Below are positions 1 through 6,927 of a stretch of 9,158 bases of DNA, piece by piece (the first letter of the stretch is position 1; each line of letters starts with the position of its first letter). The notes under the pieces are model-generated. The model was not told the origin of the DNA. It saw nothing but the letters and a program-made list of their open reading frames with translations, and searched no databases. Location of the stretch: NCBI GenBank assembly GCA_011682715.1, contig JAACEC010000030.1, forward strand, positions 1 to 9,158, written 5' to 3'. The translations under genes were made by a program, and so were the position numbers. The DNA is from Pseudomonadota bacterium (lineage in GTDB: Bacteria; Hydrothermota; 32-111; QNBC01).

Positions 1-24
1 TAGTGTAATATTAACCTGAGCCAT
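1..24 (-). CDS. IS256-family transposase, N-terminus only (partial at window edge)
   Basis: Only the first eight codons lie in the window. On the reverse strand they read MAQVNITL from an ATG at 24-22. A textbook Shine-Dalgarno sequence, AAAAGGAGGT, lies at 40-31, seven bases from the start. From memory, MAQVNITLN or MAQLNITLN is the standard opening of many IS256-family (DDE, Transposase_mut) transposases, especially in clostridial and candidate-phylum genomes. The enzyme would cut and insert its own insertion sequence. A reverse-strand TATAAT at 59-54 lies at a sensible distance upstream. The family call rests on eight residues plus the RBS and the IS-end-like flank, so it is probable rather than proven. 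Confidence 0.6.
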
Positions 25-53
25 AATCTTACCTCCTTTTTGATTCTCTTTTC

Positions 54-59
54 ATTATA
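54..59 (-). promoter_or_regulatory. Possible -10 box of the transposase gene
   Basis: On the reverse strand this reads TATAAT, a perfect sigma-70 -10 hexamer, 29 bases before the ATG at 24 and just upstream of the RBS. The -35 region is poor (GAGCCA at 17-bp spacing). Weak promoters are usual for insertion sequences. Confidence 0.35.
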
Positions 60-112
60 ACAGAGGTGAGCTCTTATGGCTCTCCTTTTTACACCATTAT
101 ATGGACTCTATC

Positions 113-361
113 TGATATTACAGCAATAGCTAAAATTAATTATAATACATGTTGATCGATTCATTGTAAATTTTTCTCTCCAAATATGATACGTAGCGAT
201 GTAGTGCTTAAAAACCATAGCTCCTATCGTTATGAATTTAACCGTAAAGACGTCCAGTTTGGGCGTCTTTCTATTTTAACAGAGATTAAAAATTGCAAGT
301 GTAATTACAAAAATATATAGTGAAACATTTTTGCCCGGACAGTCCATATTCACAGAAATCC
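113..361. other. Intergenic stretch without a recognisable gene
   Basis: This A+T-rich stretch lies between the probable IS end and the palindromic element. All frames are broken by stops or give low-complexity peptides without good ribosome sites. The only clear element is the forward terminator at 246-277. That terminator may belong to a gene lying left of the insertion sequence, outside the window. Confidence 0.5.
246..277 (+). terminator. Rho-independent terminator, orphan
   Basis: AAAGACGTCC (246-255) pairs with GGGCGTCTTT (261-270) through ten pairs including one G-T, around the loop AGTTT. CTATTTT follows at 271-277. The U-rich tail is on the forward side. No forward gene ends just upstream in the window, so it probably served a transcript entering from the left, perhaps now separated from it by the insertion sequence. 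Confidence 0.65.
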
Positions 362-535
362 GGGGTCAGTCCTTGACATTTGACATTTGCCCCTCTTCCA
401 ACAATATCTGTTTCAATAAGAAGGTTTAAATAAAGAATCGATAAAAACAAAGATATGTCCGTGATAGTCAAAAGAATTAAACAAAAAATCGAGTAATAAA
501 TACATTGCAAATGTCAAATGTCAAGGACTGACCCC
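362..535. mobile_element. 174-bp palindrome-bounded element (REPIN/MITE-like)
   Basis: The arms at 362-390 and 507-535 are perfect inverted repeats of 29 bp, beginning GGGGTCAGTCCTTGACATTT. They enclose 116 bp of A+T-rich DNA with no credible gene. The arm contains TTGACAT twice in tandem. Arms opening GGGGTCA...TTGACATTTGACA are, from memory, typical of sequences flanking REP-associated tyrosine transposase (RAYT) genes. The ends of the transposase relic at 6928-7209 match this arm at 22 of 29 positions. Two inverted REP-like units around a spacer fit the REPIN architecture, a non-autonomous element moved in trans. No target duplication is visible, as expected for this class. Confidence 0.7.
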
Positions 536-555
536 AATATGCACAACGTCTAACC

Positions 556-586
556 TTTACAAAAAGTCAATATTGTTGTATATAAT
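556..586 (+). promoter_or_regulatory. Probable promoter of the alaS operon
   Basis: TTTACA at 556-561 (5/6 match to the -35 consensus) and a perfect TATAAT at 581-586 are separated by 19 bp, longer than ideal. Transcription would begin near 591-593, at or inside the first start codons of the small membrane gene. The -35 box begins only 21 bases beyond the right arm of the 174-bp element. Confidence 0.5.
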
Positions 587-779
587 GGTTATGGTTGCGT
601 TACTAATTATTATCGCTATTTTTATAGTCGGATTTATTGCTCTTGTTTTTATCTATAACTCAAAGACAAATTCGTTCTCCAAAAGACATAGAGAAGAGCA
701 TTTAAGAGATCTGGATAATCAGTTGAAAGAAGGTAAGATTTCAAAAGAAGATTATATCGAGCTGAGAAAGAAACTGTAA
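585..779 (+). CDS. Small membrane protein with C-terminal SHOCT-like motif
   Basis: This is a 64-residue protein from ATG 585; ATG 591 and in-frame TTG codons at 573 and 576 are alternatives. Residues about 3-24 form one strongly hydrophobic membrane helix. A basic stretch (SKRHREEH, 32-39) follows. The C-terminus, LRDLDNQLKEGKISKEDYIE (40-59) plus LRKKL, matches the SHOCT pattern: a short helix pair with L..L...G.IS.E.Y...K..L. SHOCT domains are thought to mediate oligomerisation or interaction; the specific role here is unknown. No Shine-Dalgarno sequence precedes any possible start, and the -10 box overlaps ATG 585, so translation may be leaderless. The stop lies 27 bases before alaS, which suggests cotranscription. 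Confidence 0.75.
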   Translation: MVMVALLIIIAIFIVGFIALVFIYNSKTNSFSKRHREEHLRDLDNQLKEGKISKEDYIELRKKL

Positions 780-806
780 AATAATCAATGTAAGAAAAGG
801 AGCGTT

Positions 807-3407
807 ATGAGAACAGGGAAAGAGTTAAGGAATATATTTTTGGAATATTTTAAAGAAAGAGAACATACAATTGTGAAAAGTGCTCCTTTAGTTCCGGCTG
901 ATCCTACATTACTTTTTACGGTAGCGGGGATGGTACAATTTAAACCGTATTTTGCAGGAATAGTGGGACCGCCGTACAAAAGAGCAACCTCATGCCAGAA
1001 ATGTTTAAGAGTGGGGGGAAAGGCAAGTGATCTGGAAAATGTGGGTAAAACAATCAGGCATCATACATTTTTTGAGATGCTTGGGAATTTTTCCTTTGGA
1101 GATTACTTCAAAAGAGAGGCTATCACTTGGGCATGGGAATTTCTCACAGAGGTTTTGGAAATCGATAAAGAAAAGATGTACGTTACCGTCCATGAATCCG
1201 ATAATGAAGCTTATGGAATTTGGAAAAACGAGGTCGGTTTGGAGAGTAACAAAATATTCAAGCTCGGGGACAAATCTAATTTTTGGGGACCTGCCGGGGG
1301 GCAAGGGGCATGCGGTCCTTCATCGGAAATATTCTATGATCTTGGGAAAGAGTTTGATAATATGCCTGGAAAATGTACCATAGAAAACGATTGTAACAGA
1401 TTTATCGAGGTTTGGAATCTCGTTTTTCCTCAGTTTGACCAGTCCGTTGACGGGACAAGAAAACCTCTTAAAAATCGCGGTATAGATACAGGAATGGGAC
1501 TTGAAAGACTCGCAATGGTTATGCAGGGGAAGAAATCTAATTATGAAACAGATTTGTTTTACCCGATAATAGAAGAATTAGTTAGCATAACGAATAAATC
1601 CTATGATGAAAATCTCGTAGAAATGAGAATAGTTGCCGATCATATAAGGGCACTTGTTGCAACTATTTCGGAGAGTATATATCCGTCGAATGAAGGTAGG
1701 GGATATGTCCTGCGGAGAATTTTGAGGCGTGCGGTAAGACAGCTCAATATTCTGGGCATTGACGAACCCACGCTTTATAAGCTCGTTAGCCCTGTGGTTG
1801 ACATTTTGGGTGATACATACCCGGAAATAAAGGAAAAAGCTTCACAAACATCGATGATAATAAAATCCGAGGAGGAGAAGTTTTTCAAGAGCTTGAAAAA
1901 GGGATTGTTTTATTATGAAGGGATAAAAAAAGAGGCGGAGAAGGAAAATAAAAAAATTCTCGACGGTAAGTCACTGTTTATACTTTATGATACATACGGA
2001 TTCCCCATCGATCTTTTGGAAATTATCGTGGAAGACGACGGATTCGGAATCGATAAAAAGGGATTCGAAGAGGAGCTAATAAGTGCCAAAGAAAAGGCAA
2101 AAAGGAGTTCAAAATTCAAAGAAGAGGGAAAATACCAATGGATCTATTTCAACAAAGGCGAATCACGATTTATAGGTTATGATAAAATTTCCGTGAGAAG
2201 TAGAATAAATGCTTACCGAATCAGAGGGAAAACGGTGGATATCATTCTCGAGGAGACACCCTTTTATGCCGAATCAGGGGGACAAATCGGCGATAGTGGT
2301 AAAATTGCAGGTAGTGATTGGTACATAGATGTTAGTGATACGCAAAAAAGCCCTATGGGGAATATTCATATGGGAACATTGCACGGAGAGATTAAAGACG
2401 AAGAGGTATTTGCCGAAGTTGATGAAAAGAAACGATTCGATATAGCTCGGAATCACACCGCAACGCACCTGCTACATGCCGCTCTGAGAAAAGTTTTGGG
2501 TGAGCATGTTCATCAGGAAGGATCATTTGTGGGAGATAAAAAGATGCGCTTTGATTTTTCTCACCCGCTTCCTATGACACGTGAAGAACTGGATGAGGTT
2601 GAAACAATTGTCAATGAAAAAATATTGAGTAATATGCCCATTGAAGTTGTTGAATTACCTATTGAAGAGGCAAAAAAAACAGGGGCGATGTCGCTCTTCG
2701 GTGAGAAATACGGTGAAATTGTAAGAGTAGTCTCAATCGGAGATTTTTCCAGAGAATTTTGTGGTGGGACCCACCTCTCCAATACCGGTGAAATCGGATT
2801 ATTCAGGATTATAAGCGAATCCGCAGTTGCGTCCGGTATCAGGAGAGTCGAGTGCATTACCGGTTTTCATGCTTACGAAAAGGCAAGGGGAGACGAAGAA
2901 CTTGTAAAATCGATTTCCTCCATTCTTTCCACACCCGTAGACAAAGCCGAAGATAGTGTCATAAAACTTTTAAACGAAAACAACAGATTAAAAAAGTCAA
3001 ACGAAAAATTAGAGTACAAACTCATTAATGCCATAATGCCGAAAGCAATGGAGAATATAGGCAGTTTTAATGGAATAAAAATTTTTCCGTATAAATTGGA
3101 TTTTGGCGACAAAGAAACTACAAAACGATTTATGGATGTGGTAAAAGAGAAACTTACGGATTCCTACGTCACGGTAATAGCAAATGTCATTGAAAACAGA
3201 CCTTATGTCGTTGTGAGGGTGTCGGATGATTTGAAAAAGAATATAGGAGCAAAGCGGATTGCAAAGTTTATAGCGGGACATATAAAAGGCGGAGGAGGGG
3301 GAAATGACGAAATGGCAGAATGCGGAGGGAAAACCCCGGAAGGAATTGATACGGCACTTAACGAGTTATTCAAATTCATAATGGAAAATATACATTATGA
3401 TAAATAA
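807..3407 (+). CDS. alaS: Alanyl-tRNA synthetase
   Basis: The cytoplasmic enzyme (866 aa; E. coli 876) charges tRNA-Ala with alanine using ATP and hydrolyses mischarged Ser- and Gly-tRNA-Ala. The class II core opens with PLVPADPTLLFTVAGMVQFK (27-46), then TSCQKCLRVGGKASDLENVG (61-80), HHTFFEMLGNFSFGDY (85-100), NFWGPAGGQGACGPSSEI (158-175) and GIDTGMGLERLAMVMQGK (225-242). The editing domain carries the zinc ligands H550 and H554 (HTATH) plus C652 and H656 (CGGTH). A coiled linker (about 695-745) leads to the C-Ala domain with the glycine-rich KGGGGGNDEMAECGG (827-841). AAAAGGAG ends at 802, four bases before the ATG. It is complete and apparently functional. The 3' end overlaps the next gene by 11 bases, implying translational coupling. 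Confidence 0.98.
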   Translation: MRTGKELRNIFLEYFKEREHTIVKSAPLVPADPTLLFTVAGMVQFKPYFAGIVGPPYKRATSCQKCLRVGGKASDLENVGKTIRHHTFFEMLGNFSFGDYFKREAITWAWEFLTEVLEIDKEKMYVTVHESDNEAYGIWKNEVGLESNKIFKLGDKSNFWGPAGGQGACGPSSEIFYDLGKEFDNMPGKCTIENDCNRFIEVWNLVFPQFDQSVDGTRKPLKNRGIDTGMGLERLAMVMQGKKSNYETDLFYPIIEELVSITNKSYDENLVEMRIVADHIRALVATISESIYPSNEGRGYVLRRILRRAVRQLNILGIDEPTLYKLVSPVVDILGDTYPEIKEKASQTSMIIKSEEEKFFKSLKKGLFYYEGIKKEAEKENKKILDGKSLFILYDTYGFPIDLLEIIVEDDGFGIDKKGFEEELISAKEKAKRSSKFKEEGKYQWIYFNKGESRFIGYDKISVRSRINAYRIRGKTVDIILEETPFYAESGGQIGDSGKIAGSDWYIDVSDTQKSPMGNIHMGTLHGEIKDEEVFAEVDEKKRFDIARNHTATHLLHAALRKVLGEHVHQEGSFVGDKKMRFDFSHPLPMTREELDEVETIVNEKILSNMPIEVVELPIEEAKKTGAMSLFGEKYGEIVRVVSIGDFSREFCGGTHLSNTGEIGLFRIISESAVASGIRRVECITGFHAYEKARGDEELVKSISSILSTPVDKAEDSVIKLLNENNRLKKSNEKLEYKLINAIMPKAMENIGSFNGIKIFPYKLDFGDKETTKRFMDVVKEKLTDSYVTVIANVIENRPYVVVRVSDDLKKNIGAKRIAKFIAGHIKGGGGGNDEMAECGGKTPEGIDTALNELFKFIMENIHYDK

Positions 3408-4236
3408 GATTGCTATTTTAGGGGGAGGGGGACTTTTGGCTTACTCCATTGAAAAGGTGTTTGAAAAGAAATACGATGTTTTTCCCTTTTCACATTATGA
3501 ATTGGATATTACAGACAGAGATAGCTTTTATATGCTCGATGATTACGATGCTGTCATAAACACTGCTGCATTTAAAGATGTGGATAAGTGTGAATCGGAA
3601 CAGGATAAAGCATTTAAAGTGAATGCAGACGCCCCCGGAGAACTTGCAGGATATTGTAAAAGGAAAGACAAACTACTCGTGCATATTAGCACTGATTATG
3701 TGTTTGACGGGAACAAAGACGGCAAGTACGGTGAAGATGAGGAAACAAATCCCGTGAACATTTACGGTGAAAGTAAAATAGAGGGAGAAAAAAGAATAAT
3801 TTCAGAAACGGATAAATCTATTATTATAAGAGTAGCCTGGTTATTCGGCAAAGGAAAATTGAATTTTGTGGACCAATTGATAAGAGAATTGCTGAATGAT
3901 AAAACTATAAGGCTCGTGAGTGACAAATGGGGTAATCCGACCTACACGGATACTGTTTCTCGAGCACTTATGAAACTTATGGAAATCGGGGGAACGGGGA
4001 TTTATCACGTAGTGAATGAGGGATGTACTACCCGATACGATATGGCAGTTTATATAAAAAAAATGTTGGATATAAAGTCTGGCAAGATTGTACCTGTCTC
4101 CAAAGAGAATGTGAAATATCACGCAGTTCGCCCCATATACACATGTCTTTCCACAAAAAAATACACCGAAGTTACAGGGGAGAAGCTGAAAGATTGGAGA
4201 GAAGTGATAAAAGATTATATAAATGGAATCCTATAA
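3397..4236 (+). CDS. rfbD: RmlD-like dTDP-4-dehydrorhamnose reductase (extended SDR)
   Basis: The protein has 279 residues, the usual RmlD/RfbD length (about 280-300). It belongs to the NAD(P)-dependent extended short-chain dehydrogenases that reduce dTDP-4-keto-L-rhamnose to dTDP-L-rhamnose. Visible signatures are ILGGGGLLAYSI (7-18, nucleotide binding), NTAAFKDVDKCE (55-66), HISTDYVFDG (96-105, with T99 and D100), the catalytic pair Y123/K127 in IYGESK, and RVAWLFGKGKLNFV (145-158). The usual GxxGQLG appears as GGGGLLA, so the third glycine is Ala15. The start lies inside the end of alaS with only a weak RBS, and the stop overlaps ispE by 14 bases. No rmlA, rmlB or rmlC is nearby, so the substrate could be another dTDP- or UDP-sugar. 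Confidence 0.85.
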   Translation: MINKIAILGGGGLLAYSIEKVFEKKYDVFPFSHYELDITDRDSFYMLDDYDAVINTAAFKDVDKCESEQDKAFKVNADAPGELAGYCKRKDKLLVHISTDYVFDGNKDGKYGEDEETNPVNIYGESKIEGEKRIISETDKSIIIRVAWLFGKGKLNFVDQLIRELLNDKTIRLVSDKWGNPTYTDTVSRALMKLMEIGGTGIYHVVNEGCTTRYDMAVYIKKMLDIKSGKIVPVSKENVKYHAVRPIYTCLSTKKYTEVTGEKLKDWREVIKDYINGIL

Positions 4237-5089
4237 CATAAAAAGTAAATCAAAACTGAATTTATTCCTTGAAGTGGGGGGAATGAGAAGTGACGGATAT
4301 CACGAAATCCACACAATAATGGTAAAAACCAGCCTTGGTGACGATATACGGATTACATTGGAAAAGTCAAAACAGCTGGGGATTAATCTTTCCTGCTCTG
4401 ATGACAATGTTCCCGATAACGAAAGTAACACTGTTTTTAAAATAATCAACGAATTAAACAAAATAAAGCCGATTCCTTACAAACTGGATATCTATATAGA
4501 CAAGAATGTTCCTTCAAAAGCAGGTCTTGGCGGGGCAAGTGGAGATGCTGCGGCAGTCGCGATTTGGTTAAACGAATTTTTGAGGGGATACTATGTAATT
4601 GATGAACTTGTTGAAGCCGGAAAGAATGTAGGGGCGGATATACCTTCCTTTTTCTATCCGGGTATTGTTGAACTGCAGGGGATAGGAGAGAAACTGGTAA
4701 GTCAATACGAGAATTTTAATATAAACTTTGTAGTAGCCAAATTTAAAAATATCGATGTGGATACGGCATATGCTTACAGAAATATAAAAAATGACTTGAC
4801 AAAGTCAAAAGAAAATATTATTTTAATTAGAAATAGTATTTTTAATAAGGATATTAGATTGATGGCATCGGCACTGAGTAATGGTTTTGAGAGTCTTGTT
4901 TTAAAACAATATAAGGTTATGTTGTTCCTCAAAAACGAAATAATAGAAAATGGAGCATTAGGTGCCTGTTTAACCGGTAGCGGTTCGGCAGTTTTCGGAA
5001 TTGCCGAGAACGAGGAACAGGCATTAATGATAAAGGAGAGGATAACATCTCCGGATTTAGAGGTGTTTGCCTGCAAATCGACGGTGTAA
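4223..5089 (+). CDS. ispE: 4-diphosphocytidyl-2-C-methyl-D-erythritol kinase
   Basis: This GHMP-family kinase (288 aa; E. coli 283) phosphorylates CDP-ME at the 2-hydroxyl with ATP, the fourth step of the MEP isoprenoid pathway. The N-terminal motif KSKLNLFLEVGGMRSDGYHE (9-28) holds the likely catalytic Lys11 and the family signature DGYHE. The ATP-binding loop is VPSKAGLGGASGDAAA (96-111). GADIPSFF (137-144) carries the catalytic Asp139. The third GHMP motif is LTGSGSAVFGI (250-260). The ATP loop reads GLGGASGDAA where many homologues have GLGGGSSNAA, a conservative difference. It overlaps the preceding gene by 14 bases, and spoVG starts 23 bases downstream; ispE-spoVG adjacency is widespread, as in Bacillus and relatives. 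Confidence 0.95.
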   Translation: MESYNIKSKSKLNLFLEVGGMRSDGYHEIHTIMVKTSLGDDIRITLEKSKQLGINLSCSDDNVPDNESNTVFKIINELNKIKPIPYKLDIYIDKNVPSKAGLGGASGDAAAVAIWLNEFLRGYYVIDELVEAGKNVGADIPSFFYPGIVELQGIGEKLVSQYENFNINFVVAKFKNIDVDTAYAYRNIKNDLTKSKENIILIRNSIFNKDIRLMASALSNGFESLVLKQYKVMLFLKNEIIENGALGACLTGSGSAVFGIAENEEQALMIKERITSPDLEVFACKSTV

Positions 5090-5112
5090 ATCAACAACAA
5101 AAGGAGTTTTTT

Positions 5113-5412
5113 ATGGAAATCACAGAAATCAGAATCACGCTTCGTAGCGAACCAAAACTCAAGGCATTTGCAAATGTGACGTTTGACAACAGCTTTGTCG
5201 TAAGGGGCTTGAAGATAATTGAGGGAAGTAACGGTTTGTTTATCTCAATGCCTTCAAGAAAAGCAAAAGACGGAACATATCGTGATATAGCGCATCCGAT
5301 AAATAATGAAATGCGCAAAAGAATCGAGGAGGCTGTTATCAGCGAATACAGGAAGAAATTAGCCGAAAGCGAATCAAGGGAAGGTGAGGCTCGGGAAGAA
5401 AAGGCTGAATAA
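5113..5412 (+). CDS. spoVG: SpoVG family nucleic-acid-binding regulator
   Basis: The protein has 99 residues, typical of SpoVG (about 85-100). It opens with MEITEIRITLRSEPKLKAFA and carries the conserved core VTFDNSFVVRGLKIIEGSNG (22-41), then FISMPSRKAKDGTYRDIAHP (43-62) and a helical segment ending in an acidic, charged tail (about 80-99). SpoVG proteins are small site-specific DNA/RNA-binding regulators. They are named for sporulation in Bacillus but are common in non-sporulating bacteria, so the gene does not imply sporulation. A strong AAGGAG lies at 5101-5106, six bases before the ATG. It is the last gene of the operon and is followed directly by a terminator. Confidence 0.97.
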   Translation: MEITEIRITLRSEPKLKAFANVTFDNSFVVRGLKIIEGSNGLFISMPSRKAKDGTYRDIAHPINNEMRKRIEEAVISEYRKKLAESESREGEAREEKAE

Positions 5413-5424
5413 TATTTTCCTAAT

Positions 5425-5456
5425 AAAAAAGGGGAGCTTTTTGCTCCCCTTTTTTT
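5425..5456 (+). terminator. Strong, probably bidirectional terminator
   Basis: AAAAAAGGGGAGC (5425-5437) pairs perfectly with GCTCCCCTTTTTT (5443-5455) around a TTTTT loop, and the T run continues to 5456. Because the stem is flanked by A on one side and T on the other, it works in both directions. It therefore serves spoVG (forward) and the convergent SPFH gene ending at 5485 (reverse). Confidence 0.93.
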
Positions 5457-5484
5457 AATAGTAAAGGACTGAATGTTTTATTCC

Positions 5485-6399
5485 TTATTCGTTTTTTCCT
5501 TTCTTTTCCTTTGTATTGAAAATCTCTTTGATCATTCCAAGCGAGCTTAAGACCCCCGATGCTTCGTAGGGAATAAATACTTTGTTGCTGTCCCCTTTTG
5601 CCATTTCGCTAAGCGTTTGGAGATACTTAATTGTAATCAGATCTCGTGTCGGTTTACCCTTATGGATGGCATCATATACCTGTTTAATTGCCATGGCTTC
5701 ACCTTCAGCTATTAGAATCTTTGCCTCTCTGTTTCCTTTAGCAATGTTAATTGTGGCTTGTTGTTCTCCTTCAGCTTTCAAAATCGCTGCCTTTTTAAGA
5801 CCCTCAGCTTCAAGTATGGTTGCACGTTTCGTTCTTTCCGCCTTCATCTGTTTTGCCATGGCTTCCTGAATTTCCTCAGGTGGATTGATATTTTTCAATT
5901 CGACTCTATTCACCTTGACACCCCATTTGTCCGTAGCTTCGTCTAATATCTGTTGCATATCGCCGTTAATTCTGGCACGGGAAACGAGTGTATCGTCCAA
6001 AGTCAAATCTCCTATAACGTTTCTAAGTGTCGTTATTGTGAGTTTTTCAATAGCAAGTACGAGGTTATTGATCTCGTACATCGCTTTAACGGCATCTGTG
6101 ATTTGGTAGTAAACCACGGTATCGATTTGCATTGTTACATTATCTTTCGTTATAACCGGTTGAGGATCGAAATCAAGGACCTGCTCTCTGAGGTCTATTT
6201 TTGAGACATACCCCCTGATAAACTTGAACGAACGTATGTTATCCACAAAAGGCCACATGAAATGTATACCGCTTTCAGCAACTTTTTGGAATTTTCCGAG
6301 GCGCTCGATAATGACAACATGGGCCTGGTTTACAATAAAGATACCTTTAATAACGAAAATAATTGCTAAGATTATAAGAAAAATTATTAGAACAGCCAT
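5485..6399 (-). CDS. SPFH/Band 7 protein, stomatin/QmcA type
   Basis: The 304-residue membrane-anchored scaffold has an N-terminal membrane segment (about 1-24). The SPFH domain (about 20-185) includes NQAHVVIIERLGKF (24-37), GIHFMWPFVDNI (44-55) and the signature LRNVIGDLTLDD (125-136). A long coiled coil follows (about 175-240) with AEG repeats at EAEGLKKAAILKAEGEQQA and AEGEA. The C-terminal part contains VFIPYEASG (274-282). Members such as QmcA and stomatin form large membrane-associated oligomers linked to membrane microdomains and FtsH-type proteolysis. Its ATG shares one base with the stop of the upstream NfeD gene (TAATG), and AAGGAG lies at 6410-6405. This tight pairing with nfeD is the classic arrangement. 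Confidence 0.93.
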   Translation of the reverse strand: MAVLIIFLIILAIIFVIKGIFIVNQAHVVIIERLGKFQKVAESGIHFMWPFVDNIRSFKFIRGYVSKIDLREQVLDFDPQPVITKDNVTMQIDTVVYYQITDAVKAMYEINNLVLAIEKLTITTLRNVIGDLTLDDTLVSRARINGDMQQILDEATDKWGVKVNRVELKNINPPEEIQEAMAKQMKAERTKRATILEAEGLKKAAILKAEGEQQATINIAKGNREAKILIAEGEAMAIKQVYDAIHKGKPTRDLITIKYLQTLSEMAKGDSNKVFIPYEASGVLSSLGMIKEIFNTKEKKGKNE

Positions 6400-6845
6400 T
6401 ATTTCTCCTTTGCTTTAACGTATAATGTTACACCTTCTACCTTTTCAACCACGACTTCTTTTCCCTTCTTTATGATTGTAGTATCGTCGGTTGTACGTGC
6501 GTTCCATAAAACACCATCGACTTTTACTTTTCCCGTTTCTTTAACGTTGTCAATATCCTCGAGAGCAATTAAGGATTTCCCGATATATTTGTCAACATTC
6601 GTTTTGGGCAATTTATCCGAGTTCTTGTAAAAGTATTTATTGAAAATTGTTCTTGAAAGAATGGCTAAAACGGATGCCAAAACCGCAAATATCGCAAACT
6701 GTATATAGATATTCAGATGTAAGGGGGCTATTAATGCAACTATTGCGGCTGAAATGCCGAACCACATAAAGAAAAATGCGGGAAATATAATTTCAAGTAT
6801 AAAAAAAAGTAAGGCTAAAGCCAACCAGATCATCCATAATTGCAT
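6399..6845 (-). CDS. NfeD-like membrane protein (YbbJ type)
   Basis: The 148-residue protein is the short (NfeD1b/YbbJ) form without a ClpP-like protease domain. The N-terminal half is hydrophobic, with segments about 4-20, 22-40 and 46-64. The C-terminal half is the OB-fold-like NfeD domain, beginning at YIGKSLIALEDI (87-98) and containing GKVKVDGVLWNART (105-118), KKGKEVVVEKVEG (126-138) and VTLYVKAK. Such proteins partner the SPFH protein encoded next door, probably in the same membrane complex. A strong RBS (AAAAAAGGAG, 6860-6851) lies five bases from the ATG. It is first in a two-gene reverse operon. Confidence 0.92.
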   Translation of the reverse strand: MQLWMIWLALALLFFILEIIFPAFFFMWFGISAAIVALIAPLHLNIYIQFAIFAVLASVLAILSRTIFNKYFYKNSDKLPKTNVDKYIGKSLIALEDIDNVKETGKVKVDGVLWNARTTDDTTIIKKGKEVVVEKVEGVTLYVKAKEK

Positions 6846-6862
6846 AGTTTCTCCTTTTTTCT

Positions 6863-6892
6863 ATTCTAACTCTAATCTATATACAAAGTCAA
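6863..6892 (-). promoter_or_regulatory. Promoter of the nfeD-SPFH operon
   Basis: On the reverse strand TTGACT (6892-6887) and TAGAAT (6868-6863) are each 5/6 matches to sigma-70 boxes, spaced 18 bp. Transcription would start near 6856, giving a very short leader that still keeps the GGAG of the RBS. The promoter lies outside the transposon relic that begins at 6928. Confidence 0.6.
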
Positions 6893-6927
6893 TCGGTTAT
6901 TTATTCAAACAGAAGAGAGAAATTATG

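Larger units (their letters stand above)
1..112 (-). mobile_element. Probable end of an IS256-type insertion sequence
   Basis: The transposase start at 24 is followed, outward, by about 90 bases of non-coding sequence. It ends in a stretch (about 87-112, around ACACCATTATATGGAC) resembling terminal inverted repeats I recall for IS256-family elements. Those typically lie roughly 80-110 bp from the transposase start. The other end and the target duplication are outside the window, so the boundary near 112 is an estimate. Confidence 0.4.

Noticed and set aside
334..364. CCCGGA / TCCGGG inverted repeat with 19-base loop
   Set aside because: The stem is only six pairs with a long loop and no T tail on either strand, and it overlaps the first bases of the left arm of the palindromic element. 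Probably coincidental.
286..510. Reverse-strand 74-aa frame with hydrophobic N-terminus
   Set aside because: It crosses the left arm and the whole spacer of the 174-bp palindromic element, has no ribosome site and matches no family I know. It is most likely chance in A+T-rich DNA.
1027..1383. Forward 118-aa frame inside alaS
   Set aside because: Out-of-frame shadow of a complete, motif-rich alaS gene.
5113..5412. SpoVG as evidence for sporulation
   Set aside because: SpoVG homologues occur widely in non-sporulating bacteria, and no other sporulation gene is present here.
5462..5472. AAGGACTGA matching part of the REP-like arm
   Set aside because: A nine-base match without the GGGGTC core or an inverted partner; expected by chance.
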